From an uncultured Chloroflexota bacterium (GTDB lineage Bacteria > Chloroflexota > Anaerolineae > Aggregatilineales > Phototrophicaceae), in assembly GCA_937988705.1 (NCBI GenBank), contig CALKIA010000332.1, forward strand, positions 1 through 11,705: 11,705 nucleotides of DNA, read 5' to 3'. This document shows, in pieces, positions 1 through 5,816 of the stretch. The translations under genes and the position numbers were made by a program. The notes beneath the pieces were generated by a model, which worked only from the letters and a program-made list of their open reading frames with translations, was not told the DNA's origin and ran no database searches. Position 1 is the stretch's first letter; each line of letters opens with the position of its first letter.

Positions 1-39
1 AGTACTACAGATCCTAAGGGCGACTACAGTATCGAGTGT

Positions 40-79
40 TTTCACGCAACGGCTTGCGCGCACAGGCCGTTGCGCGAAA
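40..79 (-). terminator. Hairpin after SBP1, possible terminator without U-tract
   Basis: A 9-bp GC-rich stem (45-53 CGCAACGGC with 66-74 GCCGTTGCG) continues past one A/C mismatch into four more pairs (40-43 with 76-79), with a 12-nt loop. It starts 13 nt past the stop codon of the minus-strand binding-protein gene, where a transcript end would be expected. Neither strand has a T-run after the stem, so it may be a weak terminator, a processing or stability hairpin, or the end of an intercistronic gap if more transporter genes lie beyond the left edge. The stem is clear; its function is inferred. Confidence 0.45.
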
Positions 80-92
80 GTCTCCCACAAGT

Positions 93-1337
93 TTAGCGCA
101 GCAGAGCGTTAACGGCGGTTTCAGCGCCAGCTAGCGCGTCTTCCGACGAAATCTGCCCGTACAGTGCTTGTTCGAGGAAACCGCTGAACACGTCTGACAG
201 TTCTGGATAGACCTGCACGGACGGGCGGTTAATGGCGTACTGCTGGCTTTCAACAAAGGGGATCAAACGGGGTTCGGTTTCATTGAGCCACGTCTGGAAG
301 CCCGCATCCGCCGCGACGGACGCGCGAACGGGCATGAATGCCGTCTGTTGATCCCACACAATTTGCGTTTCCGTGCTGGTCAGCCATTCGACAAACGTGA
401 ACGCGGCCTGCTGGGTCGCCTCATCGCTGTTGAAGAGGACGAGGTGTTCGCCACCCATGTTGGTTGCGGGCTGGCCATCGGCGGGGATCGGCATCTGCGC
501 GGTGCTGAACGTGAACGCAGTTTGCGACGCGAGGCCGCTCACCATCCACGAGCCGTCCATGCGCATGCAGGCCTTGCCCTGATCGAACAGACCCCACGGC
601 GCCAACGTGCTTGCGCCGCTGTCAATGAGCGACTTCCAGTAGTTCAGCGCCTGCAAACCAGCGGGCGTGTTGAAGGCCGCCGCGGTGTTATCGGCACTCA
701 GGAATTCGCCACCGGACTGCCACAGGTAGACCTGGAACTGCCAGGTCAGGCCTTCACCGGGCTGCGTGAAGAGTTCCATGCCGACGATGCCTTGATCGGC
801 ATTCGTGCAGGCCTGCGCCGCCGCGGTCAGTTCATCCCACGTCGTGGGCGGAGCCGCCGGATCGAGTCCCGCAGCCGTGAACAGATCATTGTTGATGATC
901 AGCTCAAGGTTATTGGTGCTGACGGGCAGCCCAAACAACTGATCGTTGTAGCGATTGACATTGAGCAGCGCCGGGTAGAAATCGCTGAGGTCAATGCCCG
1001 CGCTTTCGATGTAAGTATCGAGCGCGGCGACTTTGCCGGAGTTCGCCAGCAGCGGCACCCACGCCATATCGACCGCCGCAACGGCCGGTGCTTCGCCGCC
1101 CGCGACCGCAGTTTGCAGACGCGGCAGGAGTTCGCCCCAGCCGTAAAACACATTTTCGACCTGAATATCGGAGTGTTCGGCGTTGAACTGATCAACTAAC
1201 GCCTGAATCGCTTCGCCGTTGTTGCCATCCCAGTAGTTCCAGAATTTCAGATGGACGGGTTCCTGAGCAGCAACTGAAACGGCCGTGAGCAGCATGAGGC
1301 TGACGAGCAAGAGAGTGAGACGGATCGTACGTGACAT
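93..1337 (-). CDS. Carbohydrate ABC transporter solute-binding protein (SBP1)
   Basis: This 414-aa exported binding protein should capture a sugar or related polyol outside the membrane and deliver it to a MalF/MalG-type permease pair. Residues 1-24 form a Sec signal peptide (basic start, hydrophobic core LTLLLVSLMLL, likely cleavage VAA|QE). There is no lipobox cysteine, so it is not an obvious lipoprotein. The mature N-terminus (KFWNYWDG, then an ALVDQFNAEHSDI helix) and the later PTTWDEL segment are typical of family 1 (UgpB/MalE-like) sugar-binding proteins, and the length is normal. The ATG at 1337 is preceded by GAGG at 1348-1351. It has its own promoter and palindromic operator, so it is not simply the last gene of the upstream permease operon. 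The substrate cannot be read from sequence. It may share the permeases at 1635-3390 or belong to a second cassette left of the window. Confidence 0.9.
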   Translation of the reverse strand: MSRTIRLTLLLVSLMLLTAVSVAAQEPVHLKFWNYWDGNNGEAIQALVDQFNAEHSDIQVENVFYGWGELLPRLQTAVAGGEAPAVAAVDMAWVPLLANSGKVAALDTYIESAGIDLSDFYPALLNVNRYNDQLFGLPVSTNNLELIINNDLFTAAGLDPAAPPTTWDELTAAAQACTNADQGIVGMELFTQPGEGLTWQFQVYLWQSGGEFLSADNTAAAFNTPAGLQALNYWKSLIDSGASTLAPWGLFDQGKACMRMDGSWMVSGLASQTAFTFSTAQMPIPADGQPATNMGGEHLVLFNSDEATQQAAFTFVEWLTSTETQIVWDQQTAFMPVRASVAADAGFQTWLNETEPRLIPFVESQQYAINRPSVQVYPELSDVFSGFLEQALYGQISSEDALAGAETAVNALLR

Positions 1338-1347
1338 TGAAAAAATA

Positions 1348-1351
1348 CCTC
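1348..1351 (-). promoter_or_regulatory. Ribosome binding site of SBP1
   Basis: GAGG on the minus strand lies 10 nt upstream of the ATG at 1337-1335 and supports that start, which also gives a complete signal peptide. Confidence 0.6.
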
Positions 1352-1365
1352 ATCTTTCATGCATA

Positions 1366-1388
1366 AAATCGGTTTAGTAAACCGATTT
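1366..1388. promoter_or_regulatory. Perfect 23-bp palindromic operator upstream of SBP1
   Basis: The arms AAATCGGTTTA (1366-1376) and TAAACCGATTT (1378-1388) are perfect inverted repeats around a single G at 1377. The site begins 28 nt upstream of the SBP1 start codon and covers the transcription start predicted from the promoter at 1390-1418, the classic position for a repressor. A perfect palindrome with AAACCG/CGGTTT half-sites resembles LacI-family operators; that family assignment is inference. No LacI-type gene is in the window and the motif was not seen elsewhere in it. The RNA could also fold as a hairpin, but promoter overlap favours an operator. Confidence 0.75.
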
Positions 1389-1389
1389 A

Positions 1390-1418
1390 ACTATAGATCG
1401 CTTTTGAATCGACGTCAA
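1390..1418 (-). promoter_or_regulatory. Sigma-70-type promoter of SBP1
   Basis: On the minus strand TTGACG (1413-1418) is followed by a 17-nt spacer and TATAGT (1390-1395), each five of six matches to the housekeeping consensus. The predicted start is near 1383, inside the 23-bp palindrome, giving a leader of roughly 45 nt before the ATG at 1337. Confidence 0.75.
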
Positions 1419-1571
1419 GCACTTTTGACGAATCATGTCTGTGAATAAGGTTGGATTTACGTGGTTAAGCGTGGGGTAGGATTCAGGCAGCGTATCCTAA
1501 AGAGGGGAATCAAATCGACCGCCCCGTGATCGCTGGAGCAGCCGAAAATCTGTCTCGTGGGAAAACGCTAG

Positions 1572-1587
1572 CGCTGCATATGCAGCG
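1572..1587. repeat. 16-bp perfect palindrome between permease and SBP1
   Basis: CGCTGCATATGCAGCG is a perfect palindrome in the 297-bp gap (1338-1634). It directly adjoins a second small palindrome, CGCTAGCG (1566-1573). I see no gene in this gap. A further hairpin at 1593-1612 (CCCG...CGGG around GCTGA/TCAGC) lies just past the permease stop and may help end that transcript, but it lacks a T-run. The palindrome could be a regulator site or part of a termination/processing structure. Confidence 0.4.
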
Positions 1588-1634
1588 ACCAACCCGAGCT
1601 GATTTCAGCGGGCGAAGCGTGGCTGTGAGCAGAT

Positions 1635-2516
1635 CTAGCCTTTGACCGCGCCGAGCGTCATCCCCTGAATGAAGTAGCGCTGGAAGAAGACGAAGATCAG
1701 CAGCGTGGGAATGCTGGCAATGATCGCCATCGCGCCCTGCACGCCCCACGCCACGCTGTACTGCCCTTTCAGCGTGACTAACCCCACCATCACCGTGCGC
1801 ATATTGTCGGACTGCGTGAAGATCAGCGGCCACAGGAAGTCGTTCCAGATCCAGGTGAATTGCAGCGTCGCCAGCACCGCGACGGCGGGCAAGCTAAGCG
1901 GTAGAAACACACGCAGCAGCACCTGGCCTTCGTTCGCCCCGTCGATCACGGCGGCATCCCGCAGCGCCGTAGGAATCGCGGAGAAGAAGTTGCGCATCAG
2001 GAGCGTGCAAATTGGCAAGCCAAACGCCGTATGGACGATGATCATCGGCCAGAGTGTATCGTACAGGCCAATCGAGTTGAACAGGCGAAACAGCGGAATC
2101 AGTACGATTTGCGGCGGGAAGAACATCCCGGCGACCACGAACACGAACAGCCATTCGCTGCCACGAAACGGCAGTTTGCTGAAGACATAACCGCTCAACA
2201 GCCCGATCAAAATTGAGCCGAACGTCGCGGGGATGGTCACGAGGAACGAGTTGACGACATACGTGCGCACATTGCCGTTATTCCACGCTTCACCGTAGTT
2301 GTCAAAGTTGATGTGCGTAGGCACCGACCACAGCCCGCCCCGCGAAATCTCCTCAGTCGTCTTAAACGAGCTGATGATCACACCCAGCCCCGGCAGCGAA
2401 TACAACAAGACGATGATCGTCAGGCTGAGATAGAGCGCGGCCAATGTCAGGCGGCGGCGCACCTTGTCATCGTCGGCGACCTGTGGTGCTGCTGCGGTGC
2501 GGACGAGGCTAGTCAT
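1635..2516 (-). CDS. Carbohydrate ABC transporter permease, MalG type
   Basis: This 293-aa inner-membrane protein is the second of a heterodimeric permease pair for carbohydrate uptake. The N-terminus is cytoplasmic, followed by a first membrane segment near residues 26-50 (LALYLSLTIIVLLYSLPGLGVIISS) and about five more. The cytoplasmic EAA loop that docks the ATPase is clear around residues 184-210: LRDAAVIDGAN with D192, then LRVFLPLSLPAV. The C-terminal FFQRYFIQGMTLGAVKG is the standard ending of MalG-type permeases, so the protein looks intact. The ATG overlaps the end of the upstream permease by 8 nt (ATGACTAG) and has GGAG at 2524-2527, indicating translational coupling. No ATP-binding subunit is encoded in the window, so a shared MsmX/UgpC-like ATPase from elsewhere is inferred. 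Confidence 0.93.
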   Translation of the reverse strand: MTSLVRTAAAPQVADDDKVRRRLTLAALYLSLTIIVLLYSLPGLGVIISSFKTTEEISRGGLWSVPTHINFDNYGEAWNNGNVRTYVVNSFLVTIPATFGSILIGLLSGYVFSKLPFRGSEWLFVFVVAGMFFPPQIVLIPLFRLFNSIGLYDTLWPMIIVHTAFGLPICTLLMRNFFSAIPTALRDAAVIDGANEGQVLLRVFLPLSLPAVAVLATLQFTWIWNDFLWPLIFTQSDNMRTVMVGLVTLKGQYSVAWGVQGAMAIIASIPTLLIFVFFQRYFIQGMTLGAVKG

Positions 2517-3390
2517 ACAGATTCTCCAGTGAGCGCACCTGCCGGAAGTAGAAGGCGATCAGCACGAGGGCGATCAGGAACAGCACCACCGAGATCGCGC
2601 TGCCATAGCCCATAAAGTATTTCTTGAACGATTCGTTGTACATCATCATCGCGAGGGTGTCCGACGAGTGAAACGGCCCGCCACCCGTCATGATATAGAC
2701 GATATCGAAGCTCTTGAGCGAGTTGATCACCGCCAGCGCGATCACGACCACCGTCGCGGGCTGCAAGAGAGGAATCACCACGCGCACCAGCGACTGACGG
2801 TAATTTGCCCCGTCGATCTGCGCGGCTTCGAGCAGTTCGGTGGGTACAGAGGTCAACCCGGCGAGGAAGATGACCATCGCCAACCCGGTCTGCTGCCAGC
2901 CCCACGCCACAATCACGCTGGCAAGCGCCGTTTCCGGGCTGGCCAACCACGCCCGCGATACATCCATCAGGCCGACGCTGTCGAGCGTCAGGTTGAGCAA
3001 GCCCCAGCGCGGCTGATAAATCCAGATCCAGATTTGCCCGACAACCACCAGTGAGAGGCAGATCGGCAGGTAGAACAGCGATTTGAACAGGCGCGCCCCG
3101 CGCAGCTGGGTCTGCAAGGCCAGCGCCAGCGCCAGCCCACCGAGCGTGGGAATAGTGAGCGCGGCAACCATCCAGATGACTGTATTTTTGATCGCGCCGC
3201 CGAACAACGGATCTTCAAAAATCTTTGCGAAATTGTCGAGGCCTACAAAGTTGAAGTCGTAACTAAAGCCATTCCAGTCCGTCAGGCTGAAAAAAAAGGA
3301 GTAGAGCAGTGGGCCGACGACAATGACGAGGTACAGCAGGAGCGGTATCGACAGAAAAGTGATCCGCCAGAACCAGCGTGATCGAACCAT
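2509..3390 (-). CDS. Carbohydrate ABC transporter permease, MalF/UgpA type
   Basis: This 293-aa integral membrane subunit forms the translocation channel with the MalG-type protein encoded immediately after it. It has about six hydrophobic segments, beginning with residues 10-33 (FLSIPLLLYLVIVVGPLLYSF). The conserved SLTDWNG and FVGLDNF segments after the first helix are typical of this family. The EAA loop is at about 185-211 (LLEAAQIDGANYRQS with D193, then VVIPLLQP), and FDIVYIMTGGGP is the usual family signature following it. The length is normal for the short UgpA-like class that lacks the extra MalF domain. A strong hairpin separates it from the binding-protein gene upstream, and its ribosome site GAGG (3400-3403) sits inside a small inverted repeat. 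Substrate is unknown; the IclR/Gfo-Idh neighbourhood suggests a sugar, sugar acid or glycoside. Confidence 0.93.
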   Translation of the reverse strand: MVRSRWFWRITFLSIPLLLYLVIVVGPLLYSFFFSLTDWNGFSYDFNFVGLDNFAKIFEDPLFGGAIKNTVIWMVAALTIPTLGGLALALALQTQLRGARLFKSLFYLPICLSLVVVGQIWIWIYQPRWGLLNLTLDSVGLMDVSRAWLASPETALASVIVAWGWQQTGLAMVIFLAGLTSVPTELLEAAQIDGANYRQSLVRVVIPLLQPATVVVIALAVINSLKSFDIVYIMTGGGPFHSSDTLAMMMYNESFKKYFMGYGSAISVVLFLIALVLIAFYFRQVRSLENLYD

Positions 3391-3398
3391 AAAGACAA

Positions 3399-3414
3399 AC
3401 CTCTAATTTGAGGT
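3399..3414 (-). promoter_or_regulatory. Small inverted repeat enclosing the permease ribosome site
   Basis: ACCTC (3399-3403) and GAGGT (3410-3414) can form a 5-bp hairpin with a 6-nt loop. On the transcribed minus strand the GAGG of this repeat is the Shine-Dalgarno sequence 9 nt upstream of the permease ATG (3390). Pairing would partly hide it. The repeat is real; an effect on translation is inferred. Confidence 0.4.
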
Positions 3415-3415
3415 C

Positions 3416-3443
3416 TGGCCGGGGATCGAGTGATTCCCGGCCA
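3416..3443 (-). terminator. Intercistronic GC-rich hairpin between SBP2 and permease
   Basis: TGGCCGGG (3416-3423) pairs perfectly with CCCGGCCA (3436-3443). After one mismatch, three more pairs close a 4-nt loop. There is no T-run after it, so it is more likely an mRNA-stabilising or attenuating hairpin than a full terminator. In binding-protein-dependent operons such hairpins after the binding-protein gene are known to raise its expression above the permeases, and the position here fits that role. Confidence 0.6.
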
Positions 3444-3465
3444 AACCGCTGCTAGTTGCCTAATT

Positions 3466-4737
3466 CTATTTCTGGAAGACTTCGACGGCGACCGCTTCGG
3501 TCTGTTCCAGATAGCTGACATAGCCGCTCGGGTCATTCATGAACTGAGCGAACATATTCAGGCCACCCTCCGCCATCGGCGGGGTCGTCGCTAGATCGTA
3601 GTTGAAGGCGAACGTTGGCGCAGCCGCCACGACTTCCGCAGCATGCTGCATCACCGGGGTGTAGAGGCTGGAATCCACGTTGACATTCGGGGAGAGAGCG
3701 CCCTGCCCTAGTGCCCACGTGGCCTGCGCGTCGGTGTTCGTCAACAGATACAGCGCCAAGGCCTGCGAAGCATTCGGATGATCGGAATTGGCCGACATCA
3801 CGAAACCATCCACCGGGCCGACCACGGCCTGCGAGATGCCTTCATCGATGGCCGGGAAGGGGAAGAAATCGTAATCGTCGCCGGGAACCAGACCGTTGCC
3901 ATCCCAGTAGCCGGTGATCCACGTGCCCATCAGCGTCATAGCGGCTTCACCACTGGCTACCTGATCGGCGGCGTCCGTCCAGTCATAGGCGTTCGCATCA
4001 TCGACGAAATAGCCCGCGTCCACCAGACCCATCCAGAGTTCCATCGCGCGCGCCACTTCGGGATCCGTGTATGAAACTTCGCCCGCCATCAACTGCGCGC
4101 GATATTCCGGCCCAGCCGTGCGCAGCAGCAGATAGTCAAACCAGAACTGCGCCGGCCAGCGATTCAGCGAACCGAGAGCGAACGGCTTGACGCCTGCCGC
4201 CACCAGCGTATCGCACATGGCGAGGAAGCCTTCCCAGTCGGTCGGGAATTCGGTGATGCCGGCGGCTTCCATCACATGCGGGTTGTAGAACAGTCCTGCG
4301 TAGTGATAGCCGAACGGCACGAAGTAGCGCTCGCCATTATACAACGTCGCGCCTTCGGCGACCGACGCGGGCACCACATCGCTCAGGTTGTTAGCATCCC
4401 ACCACTCACCAATCGGGGCTAAGCGACCGCTGTCCACGACGAACTGCGTGCGCGCACCGGCCCAATACGAGAACATGTCGGGCAGGTCACCGCCCGCCGC
4501 CATGACGAGGATCGTCGTCTTGAAGTCTTCGTGACCGATCGGGTTGTCAAAAACGGTGATGCCACTTTCCGCCTGGAAGTCGGAGAAGATCTGGTTCAGG
4601 CCTTCACGACCCAGCTCACCCGTGAAATAGTGCATGACCGTAACAAAGGTTTCTTCCGGCGCATCTTGAGCGACCGCCGGGAACACACCCAGCGCGAGGA
4701 CAAGCATAAGCAGTAATGCGATCAAGCGAATTTTCAT
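3466..4737 (-). CDS. Carbohydrate ABC transporter solute-binding protein (SBP2)
   Basis: This 423-aa exported binding protein is the first gene of the transport operon and the presumed partner of the two permeases that follow. Residues 1-23 are a Sec signal peptide (MKIRLIALLLMLVLALGVFPAVA|QD) with no lipobox cysteine. The mature protein has hallmarks of family 1 sugar-binding proteins: an early hydrophobic strand (FVTVMHYF), a GLNQIFSDFQAESGI helix, AAGGDLPDMFSYWAG, and FPTDWEGFLAMCDTLVAAGVKPFALG. It is rich in aromatic residues (YHYAGLFYN, RWPAQFWFDY, YWDGNG), as is usual in carbohydrate-binding clefts. The ATG at 4737 has AGGAG (4744-4748) 6 nt upstream. A promoter about 113 nt upstream overlaps a 17-bp palindrome shared with the iclR-type gene and the catabolic operon, so it is probably induced together with the enzymes. 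The exact ligand cannot be read. Confidence 0.92.
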   Translation of the reverse strand: MKIRLIALLLMLVLALGVFPAVAQDAPEETFVTVMHYFTGELGREGLNQIFSDFQAESGITVFDNPIGHEDFKTTILVMAAGGDLPDMFSYWAGARTQFVVDSGRLAPIGEWWDANNLSDVVPASVAEGATLYNGERYFVPFGYHYAGLFYNPHVMEAAGITEFPTDWEGFLAMCDTLVAAGVKPFALGSLNRWPAQFWFDYLLLRTAGPEYRAQLMAGEVSYTDPEVARAMELWMGLVDAGYFVDDANAYDWTDAADQVASGEAAMTLMGTWITGYWDGNGLVPGDDYDFFPFPAIDEGISQAVVGPVDGFVMSANSDHPNASQALALYLLTNTDAQATWALGQGALSPNVNVDSSLYTPVMQHAAEVVAAAPTFAFNYDLATTPPMAEGGLNMFAQFMNDPSGYVSYLEQTEAVAVEVFQK

Positions 4738-4804
4738 CGTAAACTCCTGTAGTTCAATACCATGTCAAATGCGATGAACACTAATTAAAGCTCTTGCGCA
4801 CAGC

Positions 4805-4812
4805 ACCTCCTC
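4805..4812 (-). promoter_or_regulatory. Strong orphan Shine-Dalgarno in the SBP2 leader
   Basis: On the minus strand GAGGAGGT is a near-perfect anti-16S match, about 67 nt upstream of the SBP2 start and within its predicted mRNA leader. The only close start, GTG at 4801-4799, would open a six-residue peptide (MRKSFN, 4801-4781). It may serve a leader peptide, act as a ribosome standby site, or be chance. Confidence 0.3.
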
Positions 4813-4850
4813 AGTTACGCAGGCAGGGATCAGTTTGATTTTCGGGATTT

Positions 4851-4867
4851 GTTGCTCAATATACAAC
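4851..4867. promoter_or_regulatory. Operator 1 of the GTTG-N9-CAAC set (transport operon)
   Basis: GTTGCTCAATATACAAC is one of three 17-bp sites with GTTG and CAAC ends in the window. Read on the minus strand it is GTTG-TATATT-GAGCAAC, so it encloses the -10 box of the transport promoter. It is the likely target of the adjacent IclR-family protein (inference from position, palindromy and recurrence). Confidence 0.75.
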
Positions 4868-4886
4868 TGCGTTTCATCTTTGTCAA
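4858..4886 (-). promoter_or_regulatory. Promoter of the transport operon (SBP2-permeases)
   Basis: On the minus strand a perfect TTGACA (4881-4886) is followed by a 17-nt spacer and TATATT (4858-4863, five of six). The start would fall near 4851, leaving a leader of about 113 nt before SBP2. The -10 box lies inside operator 1. Confidence 0.82.
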
Positions 4887-4902
4887 TTAGTTCACCCACC
4901 GT

Positions 4903-4931
4903 TTGACACTCTCCCGTACGAGTTGTATGAT
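4903..4931 (+). promoter_or_regulatory. Promoter of the IclR-family regulator gene
   Basis: A perfect TTGACA (4903-4908) is followed by a 17-nt spacer and TATGAT (4926-4931, five of six). The -10 box lies inside operator 2, in the same register as in the divergent transport promoter. This predicts autoregulation. Confidence 0.82.
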
Positions 4932-4938
4932 GTACAAC
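4922..4938. promoter_or_regulatory. Operator 2 of the GTTG-N9-CAAC set (regulator gene)
   Basis: GTTGTATGATGTACAAC has six-base perfect arms (GTTGTA/TACAAC) around a 5-nt centre, the most symmetrical of the three copies. It covers the -10 box of the regulator promoter. A binding protein here would block its own synthesis. A separate 10-bp palindrome, TAAGCGCTTA (4959-4968), lies further downstream in the leader; I assign no role to it. Confidence 0.8.
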
Positions 4939-4980
4939 ACTTAACGACGGTCAATACGTAAGCGCTTATAGGATGCCCCT

Positions 4981-5724
4981 TTGACGGAAATTCAATCGTT
5001 GGCGCGCGGCTTGAAGATCCTCGATCTCCTCGCCGCCGCGGAAGACACAGTCGGGATCACGGAAATTGCCGAATATCTCGGTATGGATAAGAGCAGTATT
5101 TCCCGGGTGATGCAAACGCTGGCCGTTTACGGCTACGCGGAGCAGGAGGCCAGCACCCGGCGCTACCGCCTCGGGCCACAGGTCGTCGTGCTCGGTCAAA
5201 CGCTGCTCAACCGCCTGCCCCTGCGCGATCAAGCGCGCCCGTTCTTGCAGCAGTTGGTCGACCGCACGGGTGAGTGCGCGCACCTCGGGGTGCTGACGCA
5301 GAATCAAGTGCTCTATGTCGATCAGGTGGAATCGCTGGCAACCCTGCGCGTCAACACGCGCATCGGCACGCTCGCCCCGCTCCACTGTACCGCGCTCGGC
5401 AAAGCGTTGATCAGCTTTGCGCGCCTCGATTTGCCGGAAGAACTCAACCCGTTCACGACGCGCACCATCGTCAATCCTGATGTACTGCGCGTGCATCTCG
5501 AACAAACGCGCTTGCAGGGCTACGCCATCGACGATGAGGAATACAACTACGATGTGCGCTGTATCGCCGCGCCCGTCTACAACCACGATAACAACGTCGT
5601 CGGCGCCATCGGCATTTCCGGCCCCGCCGGACGCATGAATCTCGAACACATCCCCGAAATGGCCGCGATCGTGTGTGAAGTCGCGCGGGCGCTCTCCAAT
5701 CGGGTGGCCTTCCGCCGGAGCTAA
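4981..5724 (+). CDS. IclR-family transcriptional regulator
   Basis: This 247-aa cytoplasmic DNA-binding regulator probably controls the flanking transport and catabolic operons. The N-terminal winged helix-turn-helix spans about residues 4-65: SLARGLKILDLL, then ITEIAEYLGMDKSSISRVMQTL as the helix-turn-helix, then the wing YAEQEASTRRYRLG. The C-terminal effector-binding domain (about 80-245) shows the family signatures APLHCTALGKALI, YAIDDEEYNYDVRCIAAPVYNH and VVGAIGISGP. The TTG start is chosen because an in-frame stop at 4969 precedes it, an AGG lies 8 nt upstream, and the next in-frame ATG would cut into the DNA-binding domain. IclR proteins bind palindromic operators as dimers or tetramers and respond to small organic acids or sugars. 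The gene is divergent from the transporter and is closed by a strong terminator. The inducer is probably an imported substrate or an aldonate/keto-acid intermediate (inference). Confidence 0.95.
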   Translation: MTEIQSLARGLKILDLLAAAEDTVGITEIAEYLGMDKSSISRVMQTLAVYGYAEQEASTRRYRLGPQVVVLGQTLLNRLPLRDQARPFLQQLVDRTGECAHLGVLTQNQVLYVDQVESLATLRVNTRIGTLAPLHCTALGKALISFARLDLPEELNPFTTRTIVNPDVLRVHLEQTRLQGYAIDDEEYNYDVRCIAAPVYNHDNNVVGAIGISGPAGRMNLEHIPEMAAIVCEVARALSNRVAFRRS

Positions 5725-5734
5725 CCAGTGCAAT

Positions 5735-5766
5735 TCGGAGGGAATGCTTGCCCCTCCGATTTTTTT
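5735..5766 (+). terminator. Rho-independent terminator after the IclR gene
   Basis: A perfect 8-bp stem, TCGGAGGG (5735-5742) with CCCTCCGA (5752-5759), has a 9-nt loop and is followed directly by seven Ts (5760-5766). It starts 10 nt past the regulator stop and isolates the regulator transcript from the catabolic operon, which therefore needs its own promoter. Confidence 0.93.
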
Positions 5767-5776
5767 GTGGTATATA
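5748..5776 (+). promoter_or_regulatory. Candidate promoter of the catabolic operon
   Basis: TTGCCC (5748-5753), a 17-nt spacer and TATATA (5771-5776), with TGG immediately before giving an extended -10 (TGnTATATA). The -35 would lie partly in the loop of the preceding terminator. The start would be near 5783, just ahead of operator 3. The match is weaker than the two divergent promoters, as expected for an operon that may be activated or induced. Confidence 0.5.
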
Positions 5777-5786
5777 TCGCAACAAA

Positions 5787-5803
5787 GTTGCTTATTACAC
5801 AAC
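5787..5803. promoter_or_regulatory. Operator 3 of the GTTG-N9-CAAC set (catabolic operon)
   Basis: GTTGCTTATTACACAAC has the same 17-bp length and end motifs as operators 1 and 2 and abuts the GAGG ribosome site (5804-5807) of the first catabolic gene. A nested inverted repeat, GCAAC-AAA-GTTGC (5779-5791), overlaps its left arm. The position, from about +4 to +20 of the predicted transcript, suits repression by roadblock or occlusion. Confidence 0.68.
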
Positions 5804-5816
5804 GAGGTTTGAATAG

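Noticed and set aside
348..1199. Long plus-strand open frame (283 aa) opposite SBP1
   Set aside because: It lies antisense to a clear binding-protein gene, has low-complexity Arg/Gly-rich content with no family motifs, and no convincing ribosome site. It is a codon-bias shadow.
1593..1612. Rho-independent terminator of the permease operon
   Set aside because: The stem is short and imperfect and no T-run follows on the minus strand. It is mentioned only within the palindrome cluster.
4763..4768. Second TTGACA close to the SBP2 start (minus strand)
   Set aside because: No acceptable -10 lies 16-18 nt downstream; the position would fall at the start codon. The promoter at 4858-4886 is far better.
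4966..5802. Minus-strand open frame (278 aa) opposite the IclR gene
   Set aside because: It covers the regulator gene and its terminator on the opposite strand and has no recognisable domain. The IclR frame has full family signatures.
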